Below, one piece after another: positions 4,830 to 5,173 of a stretch of DNA of 5,173 nucleotides (the first letter of the stretch is position 1; the number at the start of each line of letters is the position of its first letter). The stretch spans positions 1-5,173 of the forward strand of contig CALCQT010000391.1 of assembly GCA_937894825.1 (NCBI GenBank). The letters are read 5' to 3'. The position numbers and the translations under genes are program-made. This DNA comes from an uncultured Anaerolineaceae bacterium (GTDB taxonomy: Bacteria; Chloroflexota; Anaerolineae; Anaerolineales; Anaerolineaceae). The notes under the pieces were generated by a model. It was not told the origin of the DNA. It saw nothing but the letters and a program-made list of their open reading frames with translations, and searched no databases.

Positions 4830-5173
4830 TCATGAACCCGGACCGGTTCCAATATTACTCGCCGGGGCAGGACCGGTGGAGTATCGCAGTGTCAGCGGGG
4901 CTTCAACTTCCATGTATCCCTCACGATTTTCATATTCGCCGGTATTCATTCGATGGATGTTGCGAACAGCCAGCGCGCCGATCTGAATTTTTGGCGGTGA
5001 AACGGTTGTTAATGGGGGATAGGTATGTGCGGTAATTGGAATATTATCCATCCCGATGATCGAGATATCTTCAGGTACGCGCAGGCTTTTCATGCGGATC
5101 GCGCGTAACGCGCCGATGGCCACCAGGTCATTATAGGCGATGACCGCGCTGGGTTGTTTCTCTTTGGGCAGTG
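4830..5173 (-). CDS. LacI/GalR-family transcriptional regulator, C-terminal 113 aa (5' part cut by window edge)
   Basis: The frame is open at the right edge and gives LPKEKQPSAVIAYNDLVAIG at its start, then ALRAIRMKSLRVPEDISIIG, M-DNIPITAHTYPPLTTVSPP and a tail near LRYSTGPAPAS. These are the C-terminal hallmarks of LacI/GalR repressors: 'P.AVIA.ND..A.GALRA....L.VPEDIS.IG.D', 'PPLTTV..P' and 'R.STGPAP'. They form the second half of the periplasmic-binding-like effector and dimerisation domain. The N-terminal helix-turn-helix and hinge lie outside the window. The apparent GTG start at 5123 is internal, because the homology continues upstream without a break. Members usually bind a sugar or sugar phosphate and repress adjacent uptake and catabolic genes. 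The gene points the same way as the importer and lies 133 bp upstream, so it is the natural candidate regulator, although its site is not proven. Confidence 0.93.
   Translation of the reverse strand, partial: LPKEKQPSAVIAYNDLVAIGALRAIRMKSLRVPEDISIIGMDNIPITAHTYPPLTTVSPPKIQIGALAVRNIHRMNTGEYENREGYMEVEAPLTLRYSTGPAPASNIGTGPGS

Noticed and set aside
4830..5123. Treating the GTG at 5123 as the start of a small 97-aa protein.
   Set aside because: Conserved LacI-family sequence (PSAVIAYNDL) continues upstream in the same frame to the window edge, so this is the tail of a longer repressor gene.

Overview
This window holds most of one bacterial sugar- or oligopeptide-import locus, with every gene on the minus strand. 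Read from right to left, it contains: the C-terminal part of a LacI-family repressor (cut by the right edge); a 642-aa secreted substrate-binding protein (SBP) of the Opp/Dpp/Nik type; two inner-membrane permeases (DppB-like, then DppC-like); and the first 98 codons of an OppD/DppD-type ATPase (cut by the left edge). Together they make an ABC importer of the peptide/nickel/oligosaccharide (PepT) class. The binding protein captures the ligand outside the membrane, the two permeases form the channel, and the ATPase powers transport. A LacI-type gene next to the importer suggests a carbohydrate ligand, probably an oligosaccharide, rather than a peptide. That is an inference, and the substrate cannot be read from the sequence.

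Gene packing is tight downstream: 4 bp lie between the permeases, and the ATPase Shine-Dalgarno overlaps the stop codon of the second permease. Two wider gaps stand out. The 133-bp lacI-SBP gap carries a hairpin just after lacI and a 9-bp dyad embedded in a candidate promoter. The roughly 300-bp gap between SBP and the first permease is rich in symmetry. It holds a 12-bp perfect stem-loop just after the SBP stop, an 18-bp perfect palindrome, a smaller stem-loop, a long imperfect inverted repeat whose arm can pair in two ways, and a 29-codon ORF ending 11 nt before the permease start. The likeliest explanation is post-transcriptional or secondary transcriptional control that sets the binding protein high and the permeases lower. 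This is the part of the window most worth a second look.

The organism is a bacterium of medium GC content with strong AGGAGG-type ribosome binding sites. The permease and SBP style, with 'EAP..A..VAAGELPPVEERLP' near the SBP N-terminus and 'WPLRTPGN' near its C-terminus, recalls importers common in Chloroflexota (Anaerolineae), Spirochaetota and similar carbohydrate-fermenting lineages. The SBP signal peptide has no lipobox cysteine, which fits a cell with a periplasm better than a monoderm. The phylum cannot be fixed from this window. No RNA genes, mobile elements or CRISPR arrays were seen. The core genes belong to well-known families, and I do not see a new enzymatic system here.
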